Source: Rozella allomycis CSF55 (lineage: Eukaryota > Rozellomycota). From it: DNA of 64,000 nucleotides. Below are positions 46,425 through 56,794 of this stretch, one piece after another. The notes under the pieces were generated by a model. It was not told the DNA's origin, searched no databases, and saw nothing but the letters and a program-made list of their open reading frames with translations. The first letter of the stretch is position 1; every line of letters begins with the position of its first letter. The DNA lies in contig KE560848.1 of NCBI GenBank assembly GCA_000442015.1, positions 1-64,000 of the forward strand, in the 5' to 3' direction. Made by a program: the position numbers and the translations under genes.

Positions 46425-47555
46425 TTATTTTCCCTTTTTGAGAAACGGCGTTATTTCTTCTCTTGAAAAGATTCTTGTCTTCTCTTTAAGCATTTTAACA
46501 ATCTCAGCACAGGAAGGTTCTTCTTCTTTTGGTCCAATGTGAACCCAATAACTGGCTAATTTCTCATAATTCTTTGTCATTAACAACCACCAAATATAAT
46601 CATAACTAGTTTCCTTGAACACTATCGCCTTGCTTTCATAATACGTTTGCCTATTCTGAATGAGATTGGCGGGATGTTCAAGATAATGTCTCAATGGATG
46701 CAAATGATGAGACGCATGATACCCATCATTAAAACAGTCTCTATTATACACACAGTGCACTAATGTTATAGAATTCTGCAATCCACCACCAAGTGGGTTA
46801 GTTCTTTCAAGAAATGAATGCTGAACCCAATTCCCTTGCATCATTCCAAATCTAACAATATTAAACGGCAGAATAAAAGACATAAAAGTAGCCATAAAAT
46901 CAACATTCAAGGCCAAATGGATCATTGCCAAATAACAGCTGATTTCCATTGCCATCATTCTCATCGGTTCCTTCACCCTTCCTCGCTTCACAAAGAACAT
47001 TGGTAGCTCAAACCATGCAAGAAAGTAGAAACGAAAAAAATAACACACAAAATGAAAGAAATTGTCTCTTTGGTAAAACAATGTGCATGAAAGATCTTCA
47101 GGTCCATTATCTGTAACATGATGCATTTTCAAATGATGCCAATAGTACGAATACGGCGTTTGTCCAAAGAAAGGTGCTAATAAAACAGGTATCAAATGGT
47201 TCATAAATCCAATCTCTTTTTTAAAAAGTGCAGAATGTGAAGATACATGCAGAGCAAGAACATAGCGACGGGTCCAAACAGCTAACAATATTGAATGCAA
47301 AATCAGGTGAATGAAACTTACCTTGTATGCATACATTATTGCGGATGAAATCGGTGCAAGTAGCCCTACTAGCGCTACTGTTACCACTTCAACATCTAGT
47401 GGGTGATTAATAAACTTGCGAACGAACTCTTCGTACTTGTTCTGAGGCGGTGGTATCTGCTTTTCTTTCTGGGTATTGATTTGCCAATTTTCATCGATTG
47501 CTTCTAGTATATTGTCATCTGTCACTTCTAAAATGTCCACTGATCGAGGAGGCAT
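46425..47555 (-). CDS. Membrane fatty-acid desaturase family protein
   Basis: Single open frame, 376 residues. The three histidine boxes of membrane di-iron desaturases are present: HVSSH (about residue 104), HHLKMHH (about 140) and HASHH (about 285). They are set among hydrophobic segments (VVTVALVGLLAPISSAIMYA, FVCYFFRFYFLAWFELPMFF, VDFMATFMSFILPFN). The extra block GGGLQNSITLVHCVYNRDC precedes the third box. Substrate and regiospecificity cannot be told. A GTAAGT inside the frame at codons YKVS is treated as coding, since the reading is uninterrupted. It is convergent with Prp5, with only 27 bp between the stops. Confidence 0.85.
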   Translation of the reverse strand: MPPRSVDILEVTDDNILEAIDENWQINTQKEKQIPPPQNKYEEFVRKFINHPLDVEVVTVALVGLLAPISSAIMYAYKVSFIHLILHSILLAVWTRRYVLALHVSSHSALFKKEIGFMNHLIPVLLAPFFGQTPYSYYWHHLKMHHVTDNGPEDLSCTLFYQRDNFFHFVCYFFRFYFLAWFELPMFFVKRGRVKEPMRMMAMEISCYLAMIHLALNVDFMATFMSFILPFNIVRFGMMQGNWVQHSFLERTNPLGGGLQNSITLVHCVYNRDCFNDGYHASHHLHPLRHYLEHPANLIQNRQTYYESKAIVFKETSYDYIWWLLMTKNYEKLASYWVHIGPKEEEPSCAEIVKMLKEKTRIFSREEITPFLKKGK

Positions 47556-47631
47556 GGCGGGTGGTGGCTTTGCAAATCACACTTTTGTAAACCATTACAA
47601 ACTACAATGAAAAATTTATTAATTTGCAAAT

Positions 47632-50073
47632 CTATGTTGTAGAATATCTGGAAGTCATATTTGGGGGTTTAGTCAAAATGGCTTGAGGCGATTCAAATAG
47701 GCGGCTGCATTCGTCAACAAGAGACGCTGATATTTGTTTGCATCCTGTTACATTAAGAGAAAGTAAATTTTTCGCATAATTTATAATCGAGCGCACTCCA
47801 CTATCAGTAAGACCAACACACCCTCGCATGTTCAATGTCTTTAAATTTTTAAGTTTCATTGCTATTAGTTCTACTTTGTTATCGGTAACAGAAGATCCAC
47901 AAAATGAAAGGTCTAAAGATTCCAAATCAAAAGAGTCTGCAATGATAGACAATGCCTCTGGACTAAGGGAACAACAAAATGACAAGTTTAGTGTCTTAAG
48001 ATTTGGCATACCTTTTGAACAAGCAGATATTGCAGCATCAGTAAGAAACGAACAATCCGAGAGATCCAAGTCAGTCATACTTTGCATCAGATTGTTATCT
48101 AGCTCATAAAACCCAGCGTCACTTATTCCAGTACATCTTTGTAAATTCAAGGATCTCAAATTTTTGCCCATCTGGCAAATAAATAGCATGGTATTGTTTG
48201 TAAGGAGCTTGCAATAAGAAAGTGACATGCTTTCTATCAAAGGCGCGTTTAGCAGTAAAGCATGAATAGCGTCATCATCAATTTTACGACAATTAGATAA
48301 ATTAATTGATTTCAAAAGGCCGCATTTCTGGGCCAAATATGAAACTCCAACATTTGTTATATCCCAGCATGAATGCAAATCAATCGTTTCAAGATTTTCA
48401 AGAAAATCTGCACTGTCAATAATAGCTTTATCGTTAATTTGGTAACACAGTCTTAAAGTCAGGTGTTTTGTATGGGGTGAAAAATGTGAAACTGTATTAA
48501 TGAAGTCTTGTGGAGTGATTTTCTTGTTGATGGGAACAAAGTCTAAATTGTTTCCTGAATGCTCCATTTTGCTTCCACGAAACCACATTTGATTAATGCT
48601 TCTACAAATCAGCTTATCCTTTAAAGGAAGGAACTTTAATATATGGCTAATGCAAAGCTCTGTGTTTTCATTGGAGCCATTGTTCTTGGATGATATTAAT
48701 GAATTCTTAAGGGGACTAGAGTACGATGATAAGTTGTTTTTGGATGCCGCTAGGTTCGCCAATCTAGAATCCGCCCAAACCGCAACACCTCTATTTTACC
48801 ATCAAATATTTTACTCGCACGTCGTTTTAACGGGTTAAATGACAATGCTTCATTGGTAGGCATCAAGAAACCTGATGTTTCCTTGTTCTCGATTTTTGAC
48901 TCGATCTCAAATGGAACATCGATTTTTAGCTCAAAAGTAGGATGGTCGTTCGTCAACCCATTTTCACAATTTAAAGAGTTGTTAAGAGATGAATATAACT
49001 AGATTAAATGCAACCGAATAAGTTACACTGTGACTTGAGCCCATGGATATAGAATTTTCGATGGAACACATAGAGGATAAAACTTCTTTCCCTCGATCCA
49101 TGTCATTTAAAATATGCCGTTTAATAACTAGCATAAAGCAATCCGTTGCCGCTACGGCATTATAACAGTAAGTTTCTGAGGCTAATGATCCTCCGACAAA
49201 TGAATCATATTTAAACATTTTGACAATGTTTTCATTGTTACTTTGACTAATAAGATCTACGGTGCCATCCAAAACTATAAATACGTTTGTCGCAGGATCT
49301 GACACACTAAAGATGATATCATCAGCCTTGTATTCTCTTTTTTCAAGTATGTCGCACAAGCTTTTCAAGATTGAAGAATCGTTAATAAAGTTCAAGGCTT
49401 TCACCTCTCAAGTTTCTAAATTACTCTTACTTTCATTAAACTATCAAGAATAGTTTCTTCATTATTCTTTCTTATTCCGTCAGCCCCATTTTTTCTGTTT
49501 TGAACCAAATCGTACCTTTCCTGTGCTATTTTCTTAAAATGAGCTTCGATTTGCGGTTCAGATGCAAGCATTTGCTGCAAATGTCCCCCAGTTAAAGCAC
49601 TTACAATGCATTTTGTTTTAGCAATGACAGATGCCGTTCTTGGACAGTCAAAAAGTAGAGCAAGCTCGCCAAAGAATAGTCCTTGCTTTAATTCAGCCAA
49701 TATGATTTCAGAGTCTCCAGCGATGACATTAACAGTACCTTTGCTTAATTGATATGATGAATGAAACCTTTGAGTAAAAAGAACATGGTCTTTCCATGAT
49801 CACCTTCTTGAATAATAGTGCTTCCAGGCTGATAGATGCGGACATTCATGGTAGATGCGAGATTGAGAATAAAGTCTTCTGAAGCTGTCGAGAACATGTC
49901 ATGAGACTTTAAATTGGTCACCAATTCAAACATCCTAGGAGAATCTACAGGAATGTCTCCAACGGGAGAAGCTACTATCGTTATGAATTGTGAAACACAT
50001 TACATTTGGCCTTTGACAAAGATATACTCTTGGTTTTGGCGAAATTTGTCTGAACTTCAGGAGGTTTCTGCAT
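47632..50073 (-). CDS. Cyclic-nucleotide-binding / F-box / leucine-rich-repeat protein
   Basis: Six exons encode about 766 residues. Cyclic-nucleotide-binding domain 1 has STIIQEGDHGKTMFFLLKGT and the phosphate-binding cassette GELALLFDCPRTASV with its Arg. A second, degenerate domain follows (YKADDIIFSVSDPATNVFIV, missing the cassette Arg). A linker leads to an F-box (CISHILKFLPLKDKLICRSI) and at least eight cysteine-containing LRRs (TLRLCYQINDKAII, LETIDLHSCWDITNVGVSYL, and so on). This suggests an SCF ubiquitin-ligase receptor gated by cAMP/cGMP. Introns: 49975-50003, 49739-49767, 49405-49430 and 48999-49026. The junction before the F-box is unsettled: 48771-48799 (29 nt, ends CGG) or 48764-48786 (23 nt, GT...AG). 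Confidence 0.8.
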
Positions 50074-50199
50074 TGACAGCGAAATATCTCCGATACTATT
50101 GAAATCACATAGATTAAAATAATGAAAAGTATTTTATTTAGTCATTTTCAGTAAAACTAAAGAATCATCTAATGTTAGAAAAGTTCTTCAAAAGAAATA

Positions 50200-50403
50200 G
50201 TGAAAATAAAAGTTTCAGGGAAGTCTTCCGTGCATCGTGTTCGGCCAAGAACACTCAAACAAGAGGTGTCAGAATATTTGGCAAAAAGCACTCATCATTT
50301 AAAAAGAAGTGTTCAAAGTTGGATCGCTTACCGATTGGAATTTACAACAAGGGTTGAAAAAAAATTGCTGAAATTTATACCTAACATCAGCCACAGTAGT
50401 TAA
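50200..50403 (+). CDS. Hypothetical small basic protein (3' exon only)
   Basis: Open plus-strand frame that reads VKIKVSGKSSVHRVRPRTLK and continues with RSVQSWIAYRLEF to a stop at 50403. It is basic and looks coding. No start codon is in frame; a 5' exon is expected between 50122 (ATG AAA AGT) and 50178 but I could not define the join. The overlapping frame starting MLEKFFKRNSENK at 50172 is the alternative. No family recognised. Confidence 0.35.
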   Translation: MKIKVSGKSSVHRVRPRTLKQEVSEYLAKSTHHLKRSVQSWIAYRLEFTTRVEKKLLKFIPNISHSS

Positions 50404-50452
50404 TGAAGACTTGAAAATGTACCACTTTAATGTCCATTAATCTGAATATAAT

Positions 50453-52958
50453 TTATTCATCCAAATCTTCTTGTTCTTGCAAGCGATCATGTATATCATG
50501 CGTTGATCTGTATCGACTCCAGGTTGTCGAGTGAATGTCATTTCCTGTTTTTTGTTGTTCATAGTCATTTAATGGCCTTATCATAAAAGGAACATGAGGT
50601 GATTTTTGACCCCTTGAATAGACCAAGTCGCGCTCATTGCACAGAGTTTGATATCTATATAGCACTCTAATGTTTGGTAGGTTGGTCTTCTTAATATCTA
50701 TAAAACTATTTTTAAAACATTACCATTTCCGCGGGGACCTTCGAGGTGAAAATTGTGACCAAGCCATCTCTTTTTCATGCTTGCCTCAAATCCAGACTGA
50801 AGGACGCTGTTTCTGGAAATCTCACTCATATCAGCAGAAGATAATTTCCAAATCTTGGGTTGTAAATACAGTTTTGGATTACTTGGGCAGCTACAGAATA
50901 TTCTTCAATTAATGGTTCCTTTGTGAAATGAAATTGAAGAGGATCATCAGTAGATAGAGAAACATTTAAACCCCTTTGAAAGAATTGAGGAAACGGATTT
51001 CTTTCATACGTCAAGAAAAGAGCATTGTTGCTTAATGGTGACATTGCTATTCCAATTTGTTTTAAATAGAACAAGTATTGCAATACTGGAACTTTCCTTA
51101 ACAAAATTCCATGAGCGATAGAATGTGAAGTCAAGAAACTGCATGATAAATGATCTGTGTCCCCAGCTTCTCCGCAATGTGGCCTTAAAGTGAAGGTATC
51201 AAATATTTGAGATGAATTAAAATATTACTTAATCCTCTTGCTTTTCTTAATTGATTCAATGAGCAGATGTTAGCATACATGTAATAAATGTAATAAGAAT
51301 ATGGGGGATTCATTTTTGACGTCCACATTTTTGGTAGTGGAAATCTAGTTTATGAATCTCATACTAATAATACTTTTTATGAATTCTCCTTTCTGGTTTT
51401 GATTCATCATCGACAGAGTCGAAACCAACCACCCTTTTAAGGAAAATAGAGAGCTTTGGATTGGAAGCGGGATTCATGGAAACTTCAAAAAGGGGTTCAA
51501 ACACATCTTTCATAATCAGTTAATGCACTTTACTTGATATGAATTCTTCAAAGTTTGACAAAACTTGGCTTGATTTGTAAACACTAAATAGCCTGGGAAC
51601 CTGTACAAGCCACCTGACGTTATCGGAAACAATTTGGTTGTCACAAATCCATGCCGCCAATTTTGTCCATTCATCTTTTGATTTGCCATAAATCGATATG
51701 CGATATTCAGCCATTTGGTATTTGCTAGCCTCCAAGTCTGAAATCACCTCCTTTGTTAATTCTGCTAAATATCTCCCCTCAATATGATTATCAGTCTTTA
51801 AGAATATTTCTCTCAATCTACTTTCACCTACAGGATTATACTTTAAATTAAAATTATCGAATCTATGAAATGAATCTTTATGCGCCTATTATTTAAGCAG
51901 TAATCAAGTCTTACATGCATATCCAATGTATCTATACTTAAATCATACGCTGTCAAGTTCAAACTCTCAAATACTTGTTCCAACGTCAAATACTTGTTGT
52001 CTCTATAAATCACAATGTCCTTTCTTCATTAATTTCTTTTACTTACTTTTGGAAAAGATTTAATTTTTGATTTTATAAATCTCAATAAATGCTTCAAATT
52101 CATGCAAGACGAATGATGTACGTGAGTGTCAACTTTTCTCACATTATAGAAATCTCTATGGGGAACTCTTTTTTGCGCCCTCATTTCTTTATATTCATTT
52201 AACATTAAATAAAGATTATATTGAGATTCTAAAAACCTTAACCTTCTAAATGAAAATGATTTAGCAGGACCATCGGAAATAACGGACAGTATGAATTCAT
52301 TATCTTGATAATATTCCTTAATGGTTGGCACTTCAAACACCTGCTTCTTCTTCATGTGATCATAAATTCTAAACACTCCATCTTCATCCATTTTGTACAT
52401 CCAGTTATGTTCAAGCGATATATGTGGTAACATATCACATTTATTAATATCATACGACGCCAAACAATATGATTTCCCTCTATTCCTGGTTTGATCTTCA
52501 GCAAGGGGTGGTTCGATCTCCCAATCATCCCTGTCCTTGGGATTATCAAACTGGCTGCTCAATTTTAAATACTTATCCCTCAAATCCATGCATTTTATTA
52601 AACGGTCATATATATCTTTCACCTCTTCTGTCACTTCAAGCGTCTCTATAATTCACAAATCTATTTCGACTTACCTAATATGCTATTGTCGTCCAAGTCC
52701 AAATTTTCCATGCTCAATTCAAAATCATTTTCACCGGCCTGCATTTTTGGTGTTTGGTTCAAAAGCATTCTTATTCCTTCCTACCTCTTTGAAAATATGT
52801 TCAATTACATTTCCAATTTGTCTATCCATATGAGCCGAAAAGAATGGGGTCTGATCAGGTACCAAAAGGTCAGGCTCGCTCAAATTTATAGATGAACTGC
52901 TCTTAAATACATCATTGTCTTGATGTGCAGAAATCAATTTAGTGACTCGGTCTGTCAT
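50453..52958 (-). CDS. AMD1: AMP deaminase
   Basis: Ten exons encode 750 residues. Catalytic-domain blocks: [20 protein letters not shown] (zinc ligands His-x-His), [74 protein letters not shown] and [13 protein letters not shown]. Further on are [18 protein letters not shown] and [20 protein letters not shown]. It converts AMP to IMP and ammonia in the purine nucleotide cycle. Introns: 52781-52808, 52646-52674, 52020-52046, 51886-51914, 51507-51533, 51345-51373, 51200-51228, 50854-50882 and 50698-50723 (26-29 nt). Intron 51200-51228 ends TTTG instead of AG. Confidence 0.97.
51200..51228 (-). other. 29-nt GT...TG intron in AMP deaminase
   Basis: On the minus strand it begins GTAATA and ends TATTTG, followed by AT. 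It joins RKARGL to [13 protein letters not shown], a nearly invariant segment of AMP deaminases. The next AG (16 nt on) is in the wrong phase, so no GT...AG choice is compatible. Confidence 0.88.
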
Positions 52959-53103
52959 TAAGAAATTTCAAAAATTAAGAATGTTCTTTTTGGAAATATT
53001 TTTTCAGAGGGCCCACGTTGTATTAATGAATTGAACATTTTCATGAATAATTTGCAAGGGTAAAAATCTCGGTAGATCCACAAAAATTCAAAACTTAGCC
53101 ACT

Positions 53104-53871
53104 ATGTTTTTTGCACGGCTAGCGATTTTACTTGGGACTGTCCTTAGTACGCCTGTATTAAGACGTACTCTTCAGCTTGATCATTATGGCTTTGAAATAA
53201 CGGTACTAGAGAACTTGTTAAAAGAAGTACCCTACTTTGAAGGTACTATGTCCATTTGTAATTACAATTTAGATTTAATGGAGTCGAATGTTTCTACGTT
53301 CAGATATTGTGACCCATTGGAGTTAGATGTTGTATCCAAATTCAGGGAAAAATTGGTCGAGGATAGTGACTATAAAATCATTGCTCAAAACTTCTTAAAA
53401 TTAGAATCAAAATTAGCTGAAACCACATTATATTTAGAAAGATTTCTTAATTTATGCTTGCTCACTTTTGGTGAAATTTTAGAGGGCATAGATTTAAACA
53501 ATAGTTTGGACCCTGATTACTTATCCGACATACAACAAAAATTGACCACTGAGTATGAATTTGTAGATGGATTACTTCCTATTGTACTTCAAAAGATGTA
53601 CTCTAGATACGAGTCATCAAATTCAGAAGATAAAAAGTTGGCCATGATCAAAATTGTCGCTGAAAAGATGCAAAGAATATACCGCTCTTTTTTTATTTTG
53701 ATTTTCAGCGGTTTTTCTAGACTTAATTCACTTATTCGATTAGCTTTGATATCCATTCATAGGTCTAAACCTGATGAAAACGCAGTGAAAGAAGCTTGCA
53801 TTTTCGCAGGTTCGTTGAAAGAATTTTCAGAAAGTTTCCGTAGTGCGCATAGATTAGAAATAAATTACTAA
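53104..53871 (+). CDS. Secreted helical protein of unknown function
   Basis: Single exon, 255 residues. Signal peptide MFFARLAILLGTVLSTPVLR. The mature part is predicted helical, with regularly spaced Leu/Ile (FLKLESKLAETTLYLERFLN, KIVAEKMQRIYRSFFILIFS) and few cysteines. No membrane anchor or known domain. It sits in a cluster of short, unfamiliar genes between AMP deaminase and AP180. Presumably exported or wall-associated. Confidence 0.75.
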   Translation: MFFARLAILLGTVLSTPVLRRTLQLDHYGFEITVLENLLKEVPYFEGTMSICNYNLDLMESNVSTFRYCDPLELDVVSKFREKLVEDSDYKIIAQNFLKLESKLAETTLYLERFLNLCLLTFGEILEGIDLNNSLDPDYLSDIQQKLTTEYEFVDGLLPIVLQKMYSRYESSNSEDKKLAMIKIVAEKMQRIYRSFFILIFSGFSRLNSLIRLALISIHRSKPDENAVKEACIFAGSLKEFSESFRSAHRLEINY

Positions 53872-53958
53872 AAGTTATGGCACACTTTATTGTATATATA
53901 TATTTCGATTTTTTGGGAAATAGAAATGACATGAAATACCCCGGTTAAACCGCATCTC

Positions 53959-54522
53959 ATGGAATATTCGCATATTACCCCAGTTGTCATTGCATTAATA
54001 CATAAATACAAAGAATTACGTAAAGATTATGTATGCACACGTCGAAGCAACTCAATAACCTGCAAAAAGGAAAAGGTAATTATAGAGACGATACAATCGT
54101 TGGAAAAAAGGACACGGGAAGAAAATGCCAATACAGTCAATGAATTAAAAAAGTGTTTCGCTGATAGTATTGCTTCATTAAGTACAAACTTTGACAGACA
54201 GATTCAACAAATACAAATGCAGATTACAGATATCAACGATCGTTTGATGAAATTAGAAAAGAAGGACAGCGAAGACAAATTACAATCAGATACCCAGAAA
54301 AACATTCCATTAGTTCAAGAATTGACTCAAAGCACAGAGCCTTTAGCAAAGATTAATAATTGCAGTAAAAAGAAGAAGATCGTAAGAAAAGTCAGGGTTC
54401 AAAAGACTAAAAAAGATTCCAAGAGAATAATACTAGCTCCTTCAGCTGATTTGTTAAGGGAATGCCAAGCTAATGTTCATTCAAGTGTAAATAGCTATGC
54501 ATTTTCTTCTGATGTATGGTAA
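53959..54522 (+). CDS. Coiled-coil protein with basic C-terminal half
   Basis: Single exon, 187 residues. A short hydrophobic N-terminus (ITPVVIALIHKY) is followed by a coiled coil of about 60 residues (STNFDRQIQQIQMQITDIND). A Lys/Arg-rich patch resembling a nuclear signal follows (KKKKIVRKVRVQKTKKDSKR). No domain recognised. The open frame is uninterrupted and codon use is like that of its neighbours. Confidence 0.65.
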   Translation: MEYSHITPVVIALIHKYKELRKDYVCTRRSNSITCKKEKVIIETIQSLEKRTREENANTVNELKKCFADSIASLSTNFDRQIQQIQMQITDINDRLMKLEKKDSEDKLQSDTQKNIPLVQELTQSTEPLAKINNCSKKKKIVRKVRVQKTKKDSKRIILAPSADLLRECQANVHSSVNSYAFSSDVW

Positions 54523-54547
54523 TCTACATAAAATTAAATATGTACAT

Positions 54548-54950
54548 TTATTGTTGCTTTTCTTTCTCCGCATTGATTGCTTTCTTTTCTAAACCTTCGA
54601 AATCGTACGCACGAAACCTTTTCTGGGCTCTAGCTTTTTCAAGGTCGATCATTTCCTTTCCATATTTGTAATACTGGTATGCCAGATACGAAGATCCAAA
54701 TAGCACCATTCCTAGCTCAAGAACATATGAAAATCGTACCAATTCCAACATTTCTTGTCATTTTGTATCGTGTATAATAACTTTCGGCAACATAATAAGC
54801 TCCAAACAAAGAAATAATCAAGGGAGGTCCAAACATGCAAGGTAGACATGGCTCTGGTTTTTCAGCGGTGCTTTCACTTGCAACCTTTTTCATTTCTTTA
54901 AATAGAAGACCATCTTTTTCAGAAAGAGCATCTTTAGATATATGGGGCAT
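54548..54950 (-). CDS. Small two-span membrane protein, possibly mitochondrial
   Basis: Two exons (intron 54712-54739, 28 nt) encode 124 residues from ATG 54950. Residues around PCLPCMFGPPLIISLFGAYY form a CxxC followed by a membrane segment. A second segment follows after splicing (IGMVLFGSSYLAYQYYK), then a charged tail. The CxxC-plus-two-span layout recalls DUF4536-type mitochondrial inner-membrane proteins, but that is a weak resemblance. The upstream frame starting MDDESLIPTGNRN at 55011 is out of frame and not included. Confidence 0.65.
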
Positions 54951-55317
54951 TGATTGATATTTGATTCGAGAAATTTCTGTTTCCAGTTGGAATCAAAGAT
55001 TCATCATCCATTGTTGTTTATTTTTATTGGGCATTAAATCTAATCGGGTGCATTCCCCTTCTCATGAGGCGACTTAGGTGAGATACGTTATTTAACGTAT
55101 GTTTTATATCTTACTGGAATGAATTTCATTATTTCAGTGATAATTACAATATAAGAAAAAATTAAAAGGCGTGCGTATTCAAGGAATTGCATCATTTATG
55201 AGATATTCTTAAACCATGCCACATGGCAGAAAAAGCAATTCAAAATTTGATACAAGATGGTCTAAGTGTTCTTAAATCATACATTGAAATCGACAAAAAA
55301 TTTTCGCTTTATTTTCA

Positions 55318-55566
55318 TTAGGGAGTCGGAAGAATGAGTAAGCCTGCACATATCGCCTGACATTTTCCAAAAGCCGCACTACAAGCTACGAGCGCCGGAG
55401 GAGCGCCCACACCCAGCGTTACTGTTCCGAATACTGCACCGGCTGCAGCGTAGCATGCAACAACTACAGCTGCGCAACCAGCTTGACATGTTCCGTAAGA
55501 AATTGGTCCTCCAAGTGCTAATCCAATTATACATAAGAGAAGAATCAAGGATGGCCGAATGTTCAT
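55318..55566 (-). CDS. Small secreted cysteine-rich protein, tandem copy 1
   Basis: Single exon, 82 residues. Signal peptide MNIRPSLILLLCIIGLALGG, then a compact Cys/Gly/Ala-rich mature part: SYGTCQAGCAAVVVACYAAA, GAVFGTVTLGVGAPPALVAC and AAFGKCQAICAGLLILPTP. Six cysteines are spaced as in a widespread group of small proteins from fungi and other microbes, sometimes labelled zygote-specific. Function unknown. Two relatives lie upstream on the same strand (56084-56329 intact, 56437-56733 broken), each preceded by the same GATA-rich box. Confidence 0.85.
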   Translation of the reverse strand: MNIRPSLILLLCIIGLALGGPISYGTCQAGCAAVVVACYAAAGAVFGTVTLGVGAPPALVACSAAFGKCQAICAGLLILPTP

Positions 55567-56083
55567 GAATATTTGTTACCGTCACTGAAGCAAAGTAGGG
55601 TATATATATTGCCTGTTATCTGATTCAGATAATAAGATAAGATGGGCTCATCAACGAAAATTGTACTTATCTGATGTAGTTGACAGATGCTGATATATTT
55701 CATACAGTACTTGTGGGATCTGTTATGTCCTTAATGATAAAAGTAAATACAAACACACCTAAATGTATTTCAAATTTTTTCTGCTAGATTAACAATTGTA
55801 CTGTGTACCTACTGTGTTAACATACTTGCAGCCGTCCCTACTCGAATATTTCTGTATCATGTGAATATTGAAATGATATGCATATTAGATATGATGGTAG
55901 TTATATTTATGTATGAATTACACCCGAAATGTTAGTATCACATCATAATCTCGTCTATATAGATTATGGATCTGGTACATTGACATGCGCAATTTGATTT
56001 GGATATGGCTGGCGATTCAAAGTTTAAATTAAAAAATGTGCAAAAAAGAATACTGAAATCGATGTAAGATAAGTCTATTTTTA
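55567..56083. other. Intergenic region between Cys-rich copies 1 and 2
   Basis: About 520 bp, AT-rich. It contains the GATA-type box of copy 1 (55616-55644) and a related TTATCTGATGTAGTTGACA sequence at about 55667-55685. No open frame I can support. Confidence 0.5.
55616..55644. promoter_or_regulatory. GATA-type promoter box of Cys-rich copy 1
   Basis: TTATCTGATT...AGATAATAAGATAAGATG: one inverted and several direct GATA cores (AGATAA). It lies about 50 bp upstream of the copy 1 start on the minus strand. The same box recurs at 56364 and 56795. Binding by a GATA factor is inference. Confidence 0.65.
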
Positions 56084-56329
56084 TCATGGGGTTGGAATTA
56101 TAAGTAACGCTGAACATATTGCTTGACATTTTGCAAAAACAGTACCACAGGCTATGAGAGCGGGAGGCGAACCCAAACCGAGTGTCACTGTTCCAATTAC
56201 TGCTCCCGCTGCGTGGCACACAAAAACTATTGACGCACAACTCGCTTGACAGGCTCCGTAGGACAAAGGTCCGCAGAAAGAGAATCCAATGAAACTGAAG
56301 AGGAGGATGGATGGTCGAAAAATCATCAT
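56084..56329 (-). CDS. Small secreted cysteine-rich protein, tandem copy 2
   Basis: Single exon, 81 residues. Signal peptide MMIFRPSILLFSFIGFSFCG, then SYGACQASCASIVFVCHAAG, AVIGTVTLGLGSPPALIACG and VFAKCQAICSALLIIPTP. It aligns end to end with copy 1, and all mature-region cysteines are kept. One position differs by loss of an alanine in the AAG run. Presumably the same unknown role; its own GATA-type box lies 35 bp upstream of the start. Confidence 0.85.
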   Translation of the reverse strand: MMIFRPSILLFSFIGFSFCGPLSYGACQASCASIVFVCHAAGAVIGTVTLGLGSPPALIACGTVFAKCQAICSALLIIPTP

Positions 56330-56363
56330 TATACCAATAATGCACGGGTATATGTGTCACTTT

Positions 56364-56392
56364 TTATCTGATTTAGATAATAAGATAAGATG
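56364..56392. promoter_or_regulatory. GATA-type promoter box of Cys-rich copy 2
   Basis: Differs from the copy 1 box at one or two positions (TTATCTGATT, then AGATAATAAGATAAGATG). Both flank a short TAGATCTGATATAGTTGACA-like sequence further upstream of the gene. It lies 35 bp before the start codon. Confidence 0.65.
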
Positions 56393-56436
56393 AAAATTTA
56401 GTAGATCTGATATAGTTGACAACCTAAAGGTCATTT

Positions 56437-56733
56437 TCATGGCCGCATGTAGGTTTTAAGTTTTAAGCTAAAAAATTGATGATAAAATGATGAAAGACTT
56501 CTATCTTCGAGTAAGATATATTGAATGAATTGCTTGACATTTTTGAAAAGCTGATTGGAGAGGGCGGGAGAAGCGGATACACAAAGAGTCACCGTCCCGA
56601 ATACTGCACCGGCCGCGGCGTAGCATGCAACCGCTACCGCTATGCAATTTGCGTGACAAGGACAACAACATGTACTGCAGAAAGTGAATCCAATGAAATA
56701 GACGAGGAGGACAATGTATGATCGAAAAATCAT
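56437..56733 (-). pseudogene. Degenerate third Cys-rich copy
   Basis: The first 58 residues match copies 1 and 2 (signal peptide MIFRSYIVLLVYFIGFTFCS; then AVACYAAAGAVFGTVTLCVS). After SASPAL the frame shifts: the conserved FQKCQAI continues in another frame and its next Cys is replaced by His, with no PTP end. No micro-intron can restore the frame. The GATA-type box is intact, so a recent loss or a still-transcribed remnant is likely. Confidence 0.7.
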
Positions 56734-56794
56734 GTGAGTGTCTTTGTTCTTTATCGATAATCAACTGCACCATTGGGTGTATATGTGTCGCTTT

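Noticed and set aside
46900-47350. A possible intron at GTAAGT within the fatty-acid desaturase
   Set aside because: The frame is open without it, it encodes a normal membrane segment, and no 23-32 nt GT...AG choice keeps the frame.
54951-55011. Upstream start MDDESLIPTGNRN for the small two-span membrane protein
   Set aside because: It is out of frame with the downstream exon and no intron joins them.
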